The notes: a model not told the origin generated them from the letters alone. Counted from the first letter of the stretch, positions 13,045 to 24,700 are shown. The stretch: DNA of 48,711 nucleotides from Candidatus Acidiferrales bacterium (GCA_030037775.1 JASHQB010000100.1:1-48711), one strand, 5' to 3'. A program made the numbers and translations.

Positions 13045-13172
13045 GGCCGGCCAATAACCATCGTTACGATCCAGGCCAGGAAGACGCACACCAGAACTGC
13101 TCCCAAAATGATTAACCGCTTGTTCGACCGGCCGCCACTCTGTGTGGATTGCGGCTTGGAAAGCTCCGGCAT
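13041..13172 (-). CDS. 43-residue single-span membrane peptide
   Basis: A short gene found by reading the gap. It encodes a polar, Ser/Gln/Lys-rich N-terminus (MPELSKPQSTQ...), a basic SNKR stop-transfer patch, then about 20 hydrophobic residues (LIILGAVLVCVFLAWIVTMV) and a GRP tail. The ATG at 13172 has AGGGGG eight bases upstream. It lies 78 bp after the glpX stop on the same strand and could be the last gene of that transcript. It converges on the GNAT gene with a four-base overlap. A single membrane helix with N-terminus in the cytoplasm is the simplest reading. No function can be proposed. Confidence 0.6.
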   Translation of the reverse strand: MPELSKPQSTQSGGRSNKRLIILGAVLVCVFLAWIVTMVIGRP

Positions 13173-13250
13173 CTGCGCAGCCCCCTGACGCTTCTGAATT
13201 GAACGAGCATGGCCTGGCAATACTGAGATGTTCCTAGAGTACCGTTGATG

Positions 13251-14234
13251 TTAGAAAAAACGAACCTTGGCGTCGGGACGTTTGTTCAAATGGACACTGT
13301 CGATAAAGCGCACTTGGCGGTTGTCGTAGGTGAGCACCAGCGAGTGGGTGCGGACGCCCTCGCCAAAGAAGCGCACGCCGCGCAGCAGATTGCCTTCGGT
13401 GACTCCCGTACATGCAAAAATGATCTTCTTCCCGGGGGCCAGGTCGTCGGTCTTGTAGATTCTCTTCGCGTCCGTCACGCCCATCTTGGCCAGCCGCTCG
13501 TGCTGTTCCGGCGTCGAAACCACCAGCCGCGCAGTGATCTCGCCGTTCAGGCACTTGAGGGCCGCCGCGGTAAGGACTCCTTCCGGCGCGCCGCCGGTCC
13601 CCATCACCGCGTGGACGCCGGAACCCAAGACTGCAGCGGCGATTCCGGCAGAAAGATCGCCATCGCCGATCAGCCGGATGCGTGCGCCGGCGCTCCGGAT
13701 TTCGCCGATGAGCTTTTCGTGGCGCGGACGATCCAGCACGATGACCACGAGGTCTTCGACCAGACGGTCAAGCCGGCGAGCAATGGCCTTCAGGTTGTCT
13801 TTTACCGGGGCATCGAGTTCAACGGCGCCCCGGCACGTAGGCCCTACCACGATTTTCTCCATGTATAAATCCGGCGCGTGGAGCAATCCGCCTCTCTCGC
13901 TGGCGGCCAGAACCGTGATGGCGTTGGGTTCCCCCGTAGCGCAAAGGTTGGTGCCCTCAAGGGGGTCGACGGCAATGTCCACTGTTGGGTAACTGTCTTT
14001 ATGCTTCGCGGCCAAACCGACTTTTTCGCCTATAAACAGCATCGGCGCTTTATCGCGTTCGCCTTCGCCAATGACGATGGTGCCGTCCATGCCGACGCTA
14101 TCCATTTCGCGACGCATGGCTTCCACGGCGACCGCATCGGCTTTATGCCGGTCGCCCAGTCCCATGGTGTGCGCCGAGGCAATCGCCGCCTGTTCGACGA
14201 CGCGAAGGAACTCGAGGCTAAGTTTGTCTTCCAT
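13251..14234 (-). CDS. glpX: Fructose-1,6-bisphosphatase class II
   Basis: A 327-residue GlpX-type phosphatase, hydrolysing fructose-1,6-bisphosphate to fructose-6-phosphate in gluconeogenesis. Metal-binding and catalytic signatures are visible: [17 protein letters not shown] near residues 50-66, [16 protein letters not shown] near 86-101 and the GTGGAPEGV loop. The C-terminal HSLVLTY and VRFIDSVH segments are typical. The start at 14234 ([17 protein letters not shown]) gives the family's usual length; a longer frame to 14378 would overlap the DUF711 gene and has no family support. It lies 29 bp downstream of that gene in a same-strand cluster with an acyl-CoA dehydrogenase. Confidence 0.94.
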   Translation of the reverse strand: MEDKLSLEFLRVVEQAAIASAHTMGLGDRHKADAVAVEAMRREMDSVGMDGTIVIGEGERDKAPMLFIGEKVGLAAKHKDSYPTVDIAVDPLEGTNLCATGEPNAITVLAASERGGLLHAPDLYMEKIVVGPTCRGAVELDAPVKDNLKAIARRLDRLVEDLVVIVLDRPRHEKLIGEIRSAGARIRLIGDGDLSAGIAAAVLGSGVHAVMGTGGAPEGVLTAAALKCLNGEITARLVVSTPEQHERLAKMGVTDAKRIYKTDDLAPGKKIIFACTGVTEGNLLRGVRFFGEGVRTHSLVLTYDNRQVRFIDSVHLNKRPDAKVRFF

Positions 14235-14263
14235 GTTGGCTCCCGCGGGCCCGCTCACTTCGT

Positions 14264-15577
14264 TCACCGAATCGGCTGGATTCTCGCGTTTACCAGGAAT
14301 GGGTCTTGAAATTCTGTTTGCTCGCCCACAGCTTTTCCTCTCACCGGAAGCAAACGCACCGCGAGCGGTTTGTGCCACTTGTAGGCGAGGCTCGCGACAT
14401 CCTTGAGGATCGGCGCGATTTCCGCCTCGCTGGTATCGCCCGGCATGGGTATCACATCAAGGCCGGTGGCGCACACCGAGGAATAGAGCAGCAGAGAATT
14501 GAGTGAAAGCCGGCCTTCATTCCATCGGCGCGCAATCACGGAATCCTCCAGAACTGGCAGCATCAGCCCTGAATAACCTGTGCGCATCACGGGAATACTC
14601 TTCAGCGCGCTCGTAATAATAGCGACGGCGGAAAGCGTGCCATTGGAACCCAGCGGTTCCCCGGTGAAGTTCTCGATCGCCCCGCCGATGGAAACCTCCT
14701 TCAGCGGAGCCGGTGAGAGATCGATACCCGTATACTTCCAGCCGGTATCTTGCGCGGCGCGTTTCCCGATGGCTTCGATTTGTTGCGCCCATCTTCCCAG
14801 CGAATCTTCGATGGCGCGCTGCGCCTGCCCGGGATCGCGCGTGGAAGCCATCGCGGCCGCGACAACGTTGGCGGACTCCAATCCGATCGCGAACGTATGG
14901 TCGCCATTGAGTTCATAGGAAGCGGGATAGAACGGAGCGTTCGCTGGGACCATCGCGGCTGCCGCGAACCGGAAATTCCCCAGGCTGTTTGGACTGTTCC
15001 CGGCGAGGTCATGAATCACTTCCGCCGCGGATTGGACGGCATTCCAGCGAATGCCGTCGTCGGAGGCAATCACGATGCTTCCTTCCAGGATTTTTGTGGA
15101 TGCGATGATTCGCGCAAGCAGATGAGCTTCGCGGGAGTCGTCCTGGCGCGACGCGCCGGGTCCAATCGCGGGGCCGATGGCTGCGTCAAAACCGTCCTTC
15201 TGGGCAAGTTGGTCATACTTACGGAAGAAATCGAGAGCTTGCTGGTCAGAGAGATTGCGGGTGTATTCCGGAAACGGCTGCGTGGTAATGCGCACCGTTT
15301 CGACCGTGAAACCTGCGCGCTCGCAGGCAGATTTGATTTTCTCGAGCGCCGCGAGTGTGGCAGAAATCTGACTTTCATAGCGGGACGGGTCCAGTTCGAT
15401 GAACGCGGTGACGGTGCGAACCTTGGGGCGGTTCTTTCCGGGCGACGAGACCGTTTGCGCGCTGGCAGCCGAGGCCGCGGCTGAGAAAATCGCCAGGCCG
15501 AAGAAAAGCGCTGCCACAAACGCGCAGATGGGCCTGCCATTCACCACGCACGCCTTGTTCGCCACGGAGGCAATCAT
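14264..15577 (-). CDS. DUF711 family protein with signal peptide
   Basis: A 437-residue protein. Residues 1-41 form a basic start, a hydrophobic core and an Ala-x-Ala-type end (SAASAQT), consistent with export. The rest matches DUF711 (UPF0210-like): [19 protein letters not shown], a long helix, [18 protein letters not shown]-like regions, and a C-terminal [16 protein letters not shown] region with Gly/Cys. Catalytic activity of the family is not established; the fold is related to glycyl-radical-like or peptidase-like scaffolds only by prediction. Export is unusual for cytosolic DUF711 proteins and probably defines a subgroup. The start overlaps the upstream acyl-CoA dehydrogenase stop by four bases, implying translational coupling. 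Confidence 0.82.
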   Translation of the reverse strand: MIASVANKACVVNGRPICAFVAALFFGLAIFSAAASAASAQTVSSPGKNRPKVRTVTAFIELDPSRYESQISATLAALEKIKSACERAGFTVETVRITTQPFPEYTRNLSDQQALDFFRKYDQLAQKDGFDAAIGPAIGPGASRQDDSREAHLLARIIASTKILEGSIVIASDDGIRWNAVQSAAEVIHDLAGNSPNSLGNFRFAAAAMVPANAPFYPASYELNGDHTFAIGLESANVVAAAMASTRDPGQAQRAIEDSLGRWAQQIEAIGKRAAQDTGWKYTGIDLSPAPLKEVSIGGAIENFTGEPLGSNGTLSAVAIITSALKSIPVMRTGYSGLMLPVLEDSVIARRWNEGRLSLNSLLLYSSVCATGLDVIPMPGDTSEAEIAPILKDVASLAYKWHKPLAVRLLPVRGKAVGEQTEFQDPFLVNARIQPIR

Positions 15578-16746
15578 TCGAACGCTGCAATTCCGGTGAT
15601 GCGTTCACCGATGATCAGTTTATGGATGTCGTGCGTGCCTTCGTAGGTGTAAACCGACTCGAGGTTCATCATGTGGCGCATGATGCAGTAATCGTCGACG
15701 ATGCCATTGGCGCCGAGGATTCCGCGCGCCTTTCGCGCCGTTTCCAGGGCAATCGCGACATTATTCATTTTCATCATGGAAATATGCGAGGGATGCACGC
15801 GTGACTTGTCCTTGAGCCGGCCTACCTGCAGCGCCAAGAATTGCGCTTTTGTGATTTCGGTGATCATCCATACCAGCTTTTCCTGCACCAGCTGGTGGGA
15901 AGCGATCGGCTTGTTGCCGAATTGTTTGCGCTCTTTGGCGTAGCGCAGGGCGGTGTCGTAGCAGGCCATCGCTGCCCCGATTCCTCCCCATCCTATTCCA
16001 TAGCGTGCTTGATTGAGGCAGGAAAGCGGTCCGCGCAGGCCTTCCACGTTGGGAAGGACATTCTCTACGGGGATTCTGCAGTCGGTCATGGCCAGACCGG
16101 AAGTCACCGAAGCGCGCAGCGACCATTTGCCGTGCACATCCCAGGCTTTGAATCCCGGCGTGTCTTTTTCGACCAGGAAGCCGCGAATCTTTTCGTCTTC
16201 GCATTTGGCCCAGATCAGCGCGACGGCGGAAAGCGAGCCATTAGTGATCCACATCTTTTCGCCATTGAGGACATAGCTGTCGGCCTTGCGCACAGCTCGC
16301 GTGAGCATGCCACCGGGGTTCGAGCCGAACTGCGGTTCGGTGAGCCCGAAGCAGCCGATTGTTTTTCCGGAGGCCAGTTGCGGCAGCCATTTTTCCTTTT
16401 GCGCCTCAGAGCCGAAAGTGTAAATGGGATACATCACCAGCGCGGATTGCACCGACGCGAAACTCCGCAGGCCGGAATCACCGCGTTCGAGCTCTTGCAT
16501 TACCAGGCCGTATTCCACATTGGACATGCCCGCGCAGCCGTAACCTTTCAGGTTCGCGCCAAAAAATCCCAGATCGGCAATCGTCGGCAGAAGCTGCATG
16601 GGGAATTTGCCTTCGCGGTTGTACTGCTCGATGATCGGCAGGACTTGGTCATCGACGAATCGGCGGGCGGTCTGGCGGGCGAGCTTTTCTTCGTCGCTCA
16701 GCAGAGAATCGAAGTCGAGAAAATCGACTCCGGAAAAAGCGGGCAT
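15574..16746 (-). CDS. Acyl-CoA dehydrogenase, glutaryl-CoA dehydrogenase-like
   Basis: A 390-residue FAD-dependent acyl-CoA dehydrogenase. It is closest in pattern to glutaryl-CoA dehydrogenase, which oxidises and decarboxylates glutaryl-CoA to crotonyl-CoA in lysine and aromatic breakdown. Shared landmarks are GYGCAGMSNVEYGLVMQELE, the Arg in DSGLRSFASVQS that binds the substrate carboxylate, IGCFGLTEPQFGSNP, and the catalytic Glu in YEGTHDIHKLIIGERITG. The ATG at 16746 follows AAAGGAG by eight bases; the longer open frame to 16836 has no family similarity. It is the first of a coupled set with DUF711 and glpX. Substrate specificity within the family is inferred. Confidence 0.9.
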   Translation of the reverse strand: MPAFSGVDFLDFDSLLSDEEKLARQTARRFVDDQVLPIIEQYNREGKFPMQLLPTIADLGFFGANLKGYGCAGMSNVEYGLVMQELERGDSGLRSFASVQSALVMYPIYTFGSEAQKEKWLPQLASGKTIGCFGLTEPQFGSNPGGMLTRAVRKADSYVLNGEKMWITNGSLSAVALIWAKCEDEKIRGFLVEKDTPGFKAWDVHGKWSLRASVTSGLAMTDCRIPVENVLPNVEGLRGPLSCLNQARYGIGWGGIGAAMACYDTALRYAKERKQFGNKPIASHQLVQEKLVWMITEITKAQFLALQVGRLKDKSRVHPSHISMMKMNNVAIALETARKARGILGANGIVDDYCIMRHMMNLESVYTYEGTHDIHKLIIGERITGIAAFE

Positions 16747-16867
16747 GCGGCTCTCCTTTGGTCGGTAAAATACGGGCAACAACAGGCGAACCAGAATAAC
16801 ATTCCTGCGAGCCATGGGAAACGATGGGGGCCACAAAACCGCAAATCGGACAGGCGGTGCAGCCGAA

Positions 16868-17128
16868 CTACGCGTTCAAAGGGATTTTGAGCTCGTCGGC
16901 GAGCTGATACGGATCGAACGGGCTGACCGAGAAGTAGCGGCCGCCCACTTCGAACGTGGGCACCTTTCTGCGGCCGTCATTGACGCGAATGACAAGGGCT
17001 TCGGCCTCCGGCGATTGTTCGATATTCACTTCACGGAAGGCAACGCCGCGCTCCTGCAGAAACAGCTTCGCCCGACGGCAATCGCCGCAAAAGGGAGTGG
17101 TGTACATCGTAATCACAGGTGCCGGCAA
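16868..17128 (-). CDS. Glutaredoxin/mycoredoxin-like protein
   Basis: A thioredoxin-fold protein of about 86 residues with the redox motif CGDC (Cys14 and Cys17) directly after VITMYTTPF. A VPTFEVGG cis-Pro segment follows, then a C-terminal SPFDPYQLADEL helix. It belongs with small glutaredoxin or mycoredoxin-like proteins reducing mixed disulfides. The TTG at 17128 is chosen because GGAGGA lies just upstream, although the spacing is short; an in-frame TTG at 17155 has no ribosome site. It sits between epsilon-ATPase and the acyl-CoA dehydrogenase on the same strand, separated from atpC by 102 bp holding a palindrome. Confidence 0.85.
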   Translation of the reverse strand: MPAPVITMYTTPFCGDCRRAKLFLQERGVAFREVNIEQSPEAEALVIRVNDGRRKVPTFEVGGRYFSVSPFDPYQLADELKIPLNA

Positions 17129-17165
17129 GATTCCTCCGTGTTCTTCTCCAGGCAAAGATGCTTGA

Positions 17166-17181
17166 GAATCTGCGCAGATTC
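17166..17181. repeat. Perfect 16-bp palindrome between atpC and the glutaredoxin gene
   Basis: GAATCTGCGCAGATTC reads identically on both strands. It lies in the 102-bp gap upstream of the glutaredoxin gene and downstream of atpC. With no T run on either side it is not an obvious terminator; a dimeric regulator site is possible. Confidence 0.6.
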
Positions 17182-17230
17182 AACCGGCTGAATCGGACGG
17201 AGGCTCAAAGAATCACCAGCGCATCAGAAA

Positions 17231-17674
17231 TCATCGGTGAGTAGCAGCACCCGAAACGGAGGCGCCGGCTTTGGAAGCGGCTTCGATGCGTGCCACAGCG
17301 CGGTTCATGGCCAGAGTTACTTCGGCTGCATTCTTATCGGCAGAGCCGGCCTTTGCGAGGTCGCTCTTGGCTCTTTCCAGAGCGGCGCGGGCGCGCTCGA
17401 CATCGATTTCGCCAGCCCGCTCGCAAGCATCCGCCAACACGATCACGCGGCCGGGAAGCACTTCGACGAAACCGCCAAGGGCGGCGAAATACCGGACTTC
17501 AGCGCCCTTGCGATAGAAAAGCGTGCCCATGCCCAGTTCGCTTAAGAGCGGCGCATGGCCGGGAAGAATGCCCATGTAGCCTTCCTGGCCGGGCAGCTCG
17601 ACGTAGTCGACCGTTTCGGCGAGCATGTGCTTCTCGGGAGTGACAATTTCCAGTTCTAGATGTTCCGGCAGCAT
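17231..17674 (-). CDS. atpC: ATP synthase epsilon subunit
   Basis: The 147-residue epsilon subunit of the F1 rotor, which couples and inhibits ATP hydrolysis. The N-terminal beta-sandwich is clear: LELEIVTPEKHMLAE, LPGQEGYMGILPGHAPLL and GGFVEVLPGRVIVLAD. A C-terminal two-helix part (VERARAALERAKSDL...) and a disordered Ala/Ser tail follow. It is the last gene of the atp run, 30 bp after atpD. Length is slightly above average because of the tail. Confidence 0.96.
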   Translation of the reverse strand: MLPEHLELEIVTPEKHMLAETVDYVELPGQEGYMGILPGHAPLLSELGMGTLFYRKGAEVRYFAALGGFVEVLPGRVIVLADACERAGEIDVERARAALERAKSDLAKAGSADKNAAEVTLAMNRAVARIEAASKAGASVSGAATHR

Positions 17675-17704
17675 TTTCCTGCGATCGCTCGCTTCCGTTC
17701 CGCG

Positions 17705-20123
<2,419 letters not shown>

Positions 20124-20141
20124 GCGAAGATCGAATCAGAA

Positions 20142-21683
20142 CTAGCTCGCTGCAGCCTCCGCGGTCTTGCGGTCTGCAACGAAGCGTTTCTTGAAGTCGT
20201 CGATGGCCTTCTTCATTTCGGCGCGGAGCCCGTCGTCAATCGCCTTTTTGTCGGCGAGCGTTTTGAGTACGGCGTTGTAGTTGGTCTCGACGAAAGTGTA
20301 AAGCTCCCTCTCGAAGCGTCGCACATCCTCGACGGGAATATCATCCACGTAACCATTCGTGCCGGCGAAAATGCCGAGAACCTGTTTCTCTACGGGAAGC
20401 GGCTGGAACTGGTCCTGTTTCAGCAGCTCGGTCAGGCGCTGGCCGCGGCCGAGCTGCGCCTGCGTGGCTTTGTCCAATTCCGAGCCGAACTGCGCGAACG
20501 CGGCAAGTGCGCGGAATTGCGCCATGTCCAAGCGGAGAGAGCCGGCGACCTGGCGCATGGCCTTGATTTGCGCGTTTCCGCCGACGCGGCTGACGGAGAT
20601 GCCCGCGTTGATGGCAGGTCGTACCCCGATATTGAAAAGATCGGACTCAAGATAGATCTGGCCGTCGGTGATGGAGATGACATTCGTGGGAATGTAGGCG
20701 GAAACGTCGCCGGCCTGTGTTTCGATGACTGGAAGTGCGGAAAGCGAGCCGCCGCCGAGATCCTGGTTCATTTTTGCCGCGCGCTCGAGCAAACGGGAAT
20801 GCAGAAAGAAAACGTCGCCGGGATAAGCTTCGCGGCCGGGTGGACGGCGGAGCAGCAGCGAGATTTCCCGATAAGCCTGAGCATGTTTGGAGAGGTCGTC
20901 ATAAAAACAGATGGCATGCTTGCCGTTATCGCGGAAAAACTCGCCCATGGCGCATGCCGCGAAGGGCGCGATGTACTGCATCGTGGCAGGCTCAGAGGCG
21001 GAAGCGGCGACGACGATGCTGTGCTCCATCGCGCCGCTGTCTGTCAGTGTCTTGATGACTTGCGCGACCGTGGAGCGCTTCTGGCCGATGGCGCAATAGA
21101 TGCAGATCAGGTTGCCGCCGCGCTGATTGATGATCGTGTCGAGAATGATGGCAGTCTTACCGGTCTGGCGGTCTCCGATGATTAGTTCGCGCTGGCCGCG
21201 GCCGATGGGAATCATCGCGTCGATGGCCTTGATGCCGGTTTGCACCGGTTCGCGAACAGGCTGGCGGTCGATCACGCCCGGCGCCAGGCGTTCGATGGGG
21301 CTGCGTTTGTCGCCGGCGATGGGACCCTTGTCATCCAGCGGCTGCCCCAGTGGACTCACAACGCGGCCAATGAGCGCTTCGCCCACAGGCACGGACATGA
21401 TTTTCTTGGTGCGCTGGACGGTGTCGCCTTCTTCAATCTTGGTGTAGTCGCCAAGCAGAACAGCGCCGACCTGATCTTCTTCGAGGTTGAGGGCGATGCC
21501 GACAACGTCGTGAGGAAAAGAGATCATCTCACCGGCCATGACTTTGTCGAGGCCATGAATGCGCGCGATGCCGTCGCCGACGGAAATGACCGAGCCGACT
21601 TCCTCTACGGCCATCACCTGCTGGTAGTTTTCGATCTGCTCGCGAATGATTTTTGTAATCTCGTCAGCCTTGATTGTGGCCAT
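20142..21683 (-). CDS. atpA: ATP synthase alpha subunit
   Basis: The 513-residue non-catalytic alpha subunit. The Walker A GDRQTGKT is at residues 170-177. Other landmarks are [15 protein letters not shown], the [14 protein letters not shown] region, [17 protein letters not shown] and the alpha-specific [15 protein letters not shown]. The N-terminal [15 protein letters not shown] helix that binds delta is intact. Standard length. It lies between atpH (8 bp apart) and atpG (18 bp apart). Confidence 0.98.
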   Translation of the reverse strand: MATIKADEITKIIREQIENYQQVMAVEEVGSVISVGDGIARIHGLDKVMAGEMISFPHDVVGIALNLEEDQVGAVLLGDYTKIEEGDTVQRTKKIMSVPVGEALIGRVVSPLGQPLDDKGPIAGDKRSPIERLAPGVIDRQPVREPVQTGIKAIDAMIPIGRGQRELIIGDRQTGKTAIILDTIINQRGGNLICIYCAIGQKRSTVAQVIKTLTDSGAMEHSIVVAASASEPATMQYIAPFAACAMGEFFRDNGKHAICFYDDLSKHAQAYREISLLLRRPPGREAYPGDVFFLHSRLLERAAKMNQDLGGGSLSALPVIETQAGDVSAYIPTNVISITDGQIYLESDLFNIGVRPAINAGISVSRVGGNAQIKAMRQVAGSLRLDMAQFRALAAFAQFGSELDKATQAQLGRGQRLTELLKQDQFQPLPVEKQVLGIFAGTNGYVDDIPVEDVRRFERELYTFVETNYNAVLKTLADKKAIDDGLRAEMKKAIDDFKKRFVADRKTAEAAAS

Positions 21684-21691
21684 TCCCGCTC

Positions 21692-22228
21692 CTATTGCGA
21701 TTCCAGCTCCGCGCGCAGCCGGTTGAGCTGGTCGCGCACCGATGCATCGTAAATTGTGGAGCCGATCCGGACGGTCGTGCCGCCGATCAGCTGGGAATTC
21801 AATTGATACTGCGCCTGCACTTTCTTGCCGGTGACGCGCTCCAGCGCTTGGGTTAGCTGGGATTTTTCCGGCGCGGAAAGCTCGCGCGCCGAGACGATCA
21901 CGGCGTCAACAATCCCAGCGCGGCGGCTCATCTCCGACTCGAATGCTTGCTGAATTTCGCCGGCGATGCCGGTGCGGCCGTGATCGACCAACAGGGAAAT
22001 GAAATTGCGCACCTCGGTGTGCGTGCCCATTTTCTCGGCGATCTTGCCAGAGACCGATTTTTTTGCGTCCGCGCTTACGGATGGATTGGACAAGAGATTG
22101 CGCAAATCGGCGGAGTCGGCGAACGCTTCGAGGAAGTCTGCCAAATCCTGGCGGATTTTGTCCGCGTCCTTGTGTTCTAAGGCCACGTCGGCGAGCGCGG
22201 CGGCATAGCGTTGCGCGATGGCGGTCAA
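21692..22228 (-). CDS. atpH: ATP synthase delta subunit
   Basis: A 178-residue delta subunit that joins the peripheral stalk to the top of F1. The N-terminal helical domain starts [17 protein letters not shown]; the C-terminal part has the family pattern [33 protein letters not shown]. The TTG start at 22228 is set by AAGGAG seven bases upstream and by family alignment; the much longer open frame to 22561 is read-through in the same frame under atpF. The start overlaps the atpF stop by four bases. Confidence 0.95.
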   Translation of the reverse strand: MTAIAQRYAAALADVALEHKDADKIRQDLADFLEAFADSADLRNLLSNPSVSADAKKSVSGKIAEKMGTHTEVRNFISLLVDHGRTGIAGEIQQAFESEMSRRAGIVDAVIVSARELSAPEKSQLTQALERVTGKKVQAQYQLNSQLIGGTTVRIGSTIYDASVRDQLNRLRAELESQ

Positions 22229-22815
22229 TTCGATGCTCCTTGGAGAGCCGCAACGAATCCGCGAAACAGATTCGCATCGGCCTGGGAGTTGACTTGGTCG
22301 CGAAGGAGCTCTTCGGCGCGCTCGATGGCAAGGCGCGCAGCGATGGCCTTGAGCTCGGCTTGCGCGGCGCGTTCGGCGGCACGAATCTCCATTTGGGCGG
22401 CCTGCTCGATGCGCTTGACCTCCTCTTGCGCGAGCGTGCGAATGCGCTCCGCTTCCACGGCGCTTTCTTGCTTGGCACGCGTGCGCAGGTCGGCGACTTC
22501 GCCATCGAGGGAGGCCATTTTTTGTTCCGCGGCACGCTCCTGGCGCCCAGCTTCTTCCCACGCGCGGGTGCTTTCGGCGATGGCGTCAGCGATGGCCTTT
22601 TGGCGGCTGCGGAAGTACGTGGGAGTTTTCTTCGCGAATACCCACACGAGGACGCCGAAAAAAATGAGGAAGTTAATCCAGCGATAAACCCAACCGGTGG
22701 TCGTGCCTGCCTCTTCTTGAGGGTTTGTGGCGGCAAAAACAGGGGCGGCAAAGACGGCCAGCCCGAAAGCGATCGTGCAAATGCTGCATAGCCAGCGGCG
22801 AACGTGAGTAATCAC
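22225..22815 (-). CDS. atpF: ATP synthase b subunit with signal-like N-terminus
   Basis: A 196-residue peripheral-stalk b subunit. Residues 1-28 look like a signal peptide (RRW, a hydrophobic core, then a possible cut at PVFA-ATN). The true membrane anchor follows at about 42-60 (VYRWINFLIFFGVLVWVFA). A long charged Ala/Glu/Arg coiled coil to the C-terminus follows. The second of two b-type genes, it probably forms a b/b' heterodimer with the gene upstream. It overlaps atpH and the upstream gene by four bases each. Confidence 0.92.
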   Translation of the reverse strand: MITHVRRWLCSICTIAFGLAVFAAPVFAATNPQEEAGTTTGWVYRWINFLIFFGVLVWVFAKKTPTYFRSRQKAIADAIAESTRAWEEAGRQERAAEQKMASLDGEVADLRTRAKQESAVEAERIRTLAQEEVKRIEQAAQMEIRAAERAAQAELKAIAARLAIERAEELLRDQVNSQADANLFRGFVAALQGASN

Positions 22816-23276
22816 CGCGAGCCTCCCAGAAGTGCGGCGGGGCGCTCCAGAATTCGTTGTGCAATGCGGCTGGCAATCGCGGCGGTCTCGCTTTCGAGTT
22901 GTGTCCGGGCGGCAGCGAATTCGCGGCTGATGCGTTCCTTTTGGGCACGAACGGTTTCCTGGGCGGCGCTGCGTGCTTCACGAAGGATCTTCGCGCGCCC
23001 TTCCAGAGCCACCTGGCGAGCGGTTTCCTGCTCAGCAAAGACGCCCAGGCGGGCCTTGCGCAGCGCGTCTTCGTAGGATTGAGTCTTGTCTTTGGCGGCA
23101 GCTTGAACGGCTTCCGCTTCCGCGCGCGCTTTTTCGATGCGGGCCTTGCGCTCGGCTAGGGTGCGCTCTAACGGTTTGAAGAAATTGGCGCGCAAGAACC
23201 AATAAAACAAGAGAAAAAGAATAATCGTGGGAACAGACTTGAGAAACAGCCAACCGAGCTCTCGCAGAATCTGCAT
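22812..23276 (-). CDS. atpF: ATP synthase b' subunit (second b-type subunit)
   Basis: A 154-residue b-type subunit: a single membrane helix at about residues 9-27 (FLKSVPTIILFLLFYWFL), the conserved FFKPLERTLAERKARIEKA junction, then a continuous coiled coil. It lacks the signal-like N-terminus of its neighbour. The ATG at 23276 is the natural start; the open frame continues upstream to 23348 without hydrophobic or family character. As first gene of the operon it lies about 95 bases after the predicted start site. Two diverged b genes are known in cyanobacteria and other groups, where they pair as b and b'. Confidence 0.9.
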   Translation of the reverse strand: MQILRELGWLFLKSVPTIILFLLFYWFLRANFFKPLERTLAERKARIEKARAEAEAVQAAAKDKTQSYEDALRKARLGVFAEQETARQVALEGRAKILREARSAAQETVRAQKERISREFAAARTQLESETAAIASRIAQRILERPAALLGGSR

Positions 23277-23378
23277 CGCACACTTATCGCGACTGCCGCA
23301 TGTCCTCCGTGGATTTTCTTGCTGCTCGGCGGTTCGTCGCCGCCACAAGGCACTTTCTCACGCACCAGAAAGCCAGCA

Positions 23379-23407
23379 ATTATCGCATCCCTTTTTTCCG
23401 CCGTCAA
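23379..23407 (-). promoter_or_regulatory. Promoter of the ATP synthase operon
   Basis: On the minus strand TTGACG (23407-23402) and GATAAT (23384-23379) are separated by 17 bases, a near-consensus sigma70-type promoter. It predicts a start near 23372 and a leader of about 95 bases, which contains a small GC hairpin (CGGCG/CGCCG). It lies between nagA and the first atp gene. Confidence 0.65.
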
Positions 23408-23447
23408 CCGGCGTCCAGGCGACGAGAATCCGTTGCAGCATACCTCG

Positions 23448-24617
23448 CTAAGAGAGCGCAGCGCCTCGCACAAAGACATTGGCAATTTTCAGTTCCGGGC
23501 TCAGGAGGATCAGGTCGGCGTCGGCTCCAGGAGCCAGCACGCCCTTGCGCGACTCCATTCCGACGCGGCGAGCTGGATTATAAGTGGCCATGCGGATCGC
23601 TTCGATGGTCGGCACGCCAAGGCGAACCATATGTTGCACGGCCCGGTCTAAAGTCAGCGTGCTGCCCGCAAGTTTCCCCTCGCGATTGCGGCTTACGCCG
23701 TCCGAGACAGTCACGTCGAACGTGCCAAGACGATACGAACCGTCACGCATGCCTGTTGCTGCGGTCCCGTCGCTGACCAGCAAAACCAAGTCTGTGCCCT
23801 TGGCTGCCAACAGGAGTCGAATTGCCGGGTCATCCACATGGACGCCATCGGCGATCACTTCTGCGGTGACGTTTGGATCGGTCAGGACGGCGCCAAGCAC
23901 ACCAGTCTCGCGGTGCGAGAACGGCCGCATGGCGTTGAAGACGTGCACGGCATGCCGCGCCCCACGGACGATTGCCGTCCGGGCCTGCTCGTAGGTAGCG
24001 TCCGTGTGGCCAAGCGCGACGACCAGACCTCTAGCATAACCGCGTTCAACAAGCTCCATGGCGCCGGGAATTTCGGGTGCGAGAGTCAGAATCTTCACCG
24101 TGCCTGCGGCAGCTTCGAGATAACGGTCGAGAAGGGTAACCGAGGGATTGGCGATCGCGCCGGCCGGATGCACTCCGCGCCGCGTGGGACTGATGAATGG
24201 TCCTTCCAGGTGAATGCCAATGATTTCCGCGGTAGCGTCAGCAGTGCGATTGGCGGGGCTGAGGATGCATCGCGAAATGCCTTCAAGGCTGCGGCGCGTT
24301 TCGTCGGGCGGCGCGGTCACCGTGGTGGCGACGAGAGAGGTCGTACCGTGGCGGGCCACTGTGCTCGCGATCGTTGTAAGGGCTTCTTCGGTGGAGGACA
24401 TCACGTCGTGGCCGCCCGCGCCGTGCAAGTGGATGTCGACGAATCCCGGCACGATGGTGGCGTCGCGCGCGGAGATTTCTCTGGCGCCCGCCGGCGCCAC
24501 AATCCCGGCTCGCGTTTCGACTGCGGTGATCCGGCCGTCTTCGAAGACGATGGCGGCGTCAGCAATCTCTTGAAGCGGCGTGAGCGCGCGCGCAGCATGG
24601 ACGATTGTCGAGCTCAT
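23448..24617 (-). CDS. nagA: N-acetylglucosamine-6-phosphate deacetylase
   Basis: A 389-residue amidohydrolase removing acetate from GlcNAc-6-phosphate, in amino-sugar and cell-wall recycling. Family landmarks are VPGFVDIHLHGAGGHD with the HxH metal motif, HGTTSLVATTVTAP, the metal Glu in GIHLEGPFIS, His in VVALGHTDATY, HVFNAMRPFSHRE with its His, and the catalytic Asp in LLVSDGTAATG. A C-terminal ADLILLSPEL strand closes the barrel's companion domain. The ATG at 24617 is preferred over an in-frame TTG at 24626, with AGGA nine bases upstream. It stands alone between the atp promoter and a divergent promoter at 24673. No other amino-sugar gene is next to it. Confidence 0.94.
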   Translation of the reverse strand: MSSTIVHAARALTPLQEIADAAIVFEDGRITAVETRAGIVAPAGAREISARDATIVPGFVDIHLHGAGGHDVMSSTEEALTTIASTVARHGTTSLVATTVTAPPDETRRSLEGISRCILSPANRTADATAEIIGIHLEGPFISPTRRGVHPAGAIANPSVTLLDRYLEAAAGTVKILTLAPEIPGAMELVERGYARGLVVALGHTDATYEQARTAIVRGARHAVHVFNAMRPFSHRETGVLGAVLTDPNVTAEVIADGVHVDDPAIRLLLAAKGTDLVLLVSDGTAATGMRDGSYRLGTFDVTVSDGVSRNREGKLAGSTLTLDRAVQHMVRLGVPTIEAIRMATYNPARRVGMESRKGVLAPGADADLILLSPELKIANVFVRGAALS

Positions 24618-24672
24618 CGCGGACAATCCTACTCGAAGGCCAAGCGACGGAGCGGAAAATCATAATGCGCGG

Positions 24673-24700
24673 TTGCAAGAATGGCACACTCGGCTACAAT
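24673..24700 (+). promoter_or_regulatory. Promoter of the small basic protein gene
   Basis: TTGCAA (24673-24678) and TACAAT (24695-24700) are 16 bases apart. The predicted start near 24707 gives a leader of about 25 bases containing the GGAGG ribosome site. It faces away from nagA. Confidence 0.55.

Noticed and set aside
15841-16890. 349-residue plus-strand open frame opposite the acyl-CoA dehydrogenase
   Set aside because: Shadow of a gene with an intact catalytic Glu and family motifs.
21692-22561. Extended N-terminus of the delta subunit up to 22561
   Set aside because: The extra residues are a frame overlap with atpF; a ribosome site and family alignment set the start at 22228.
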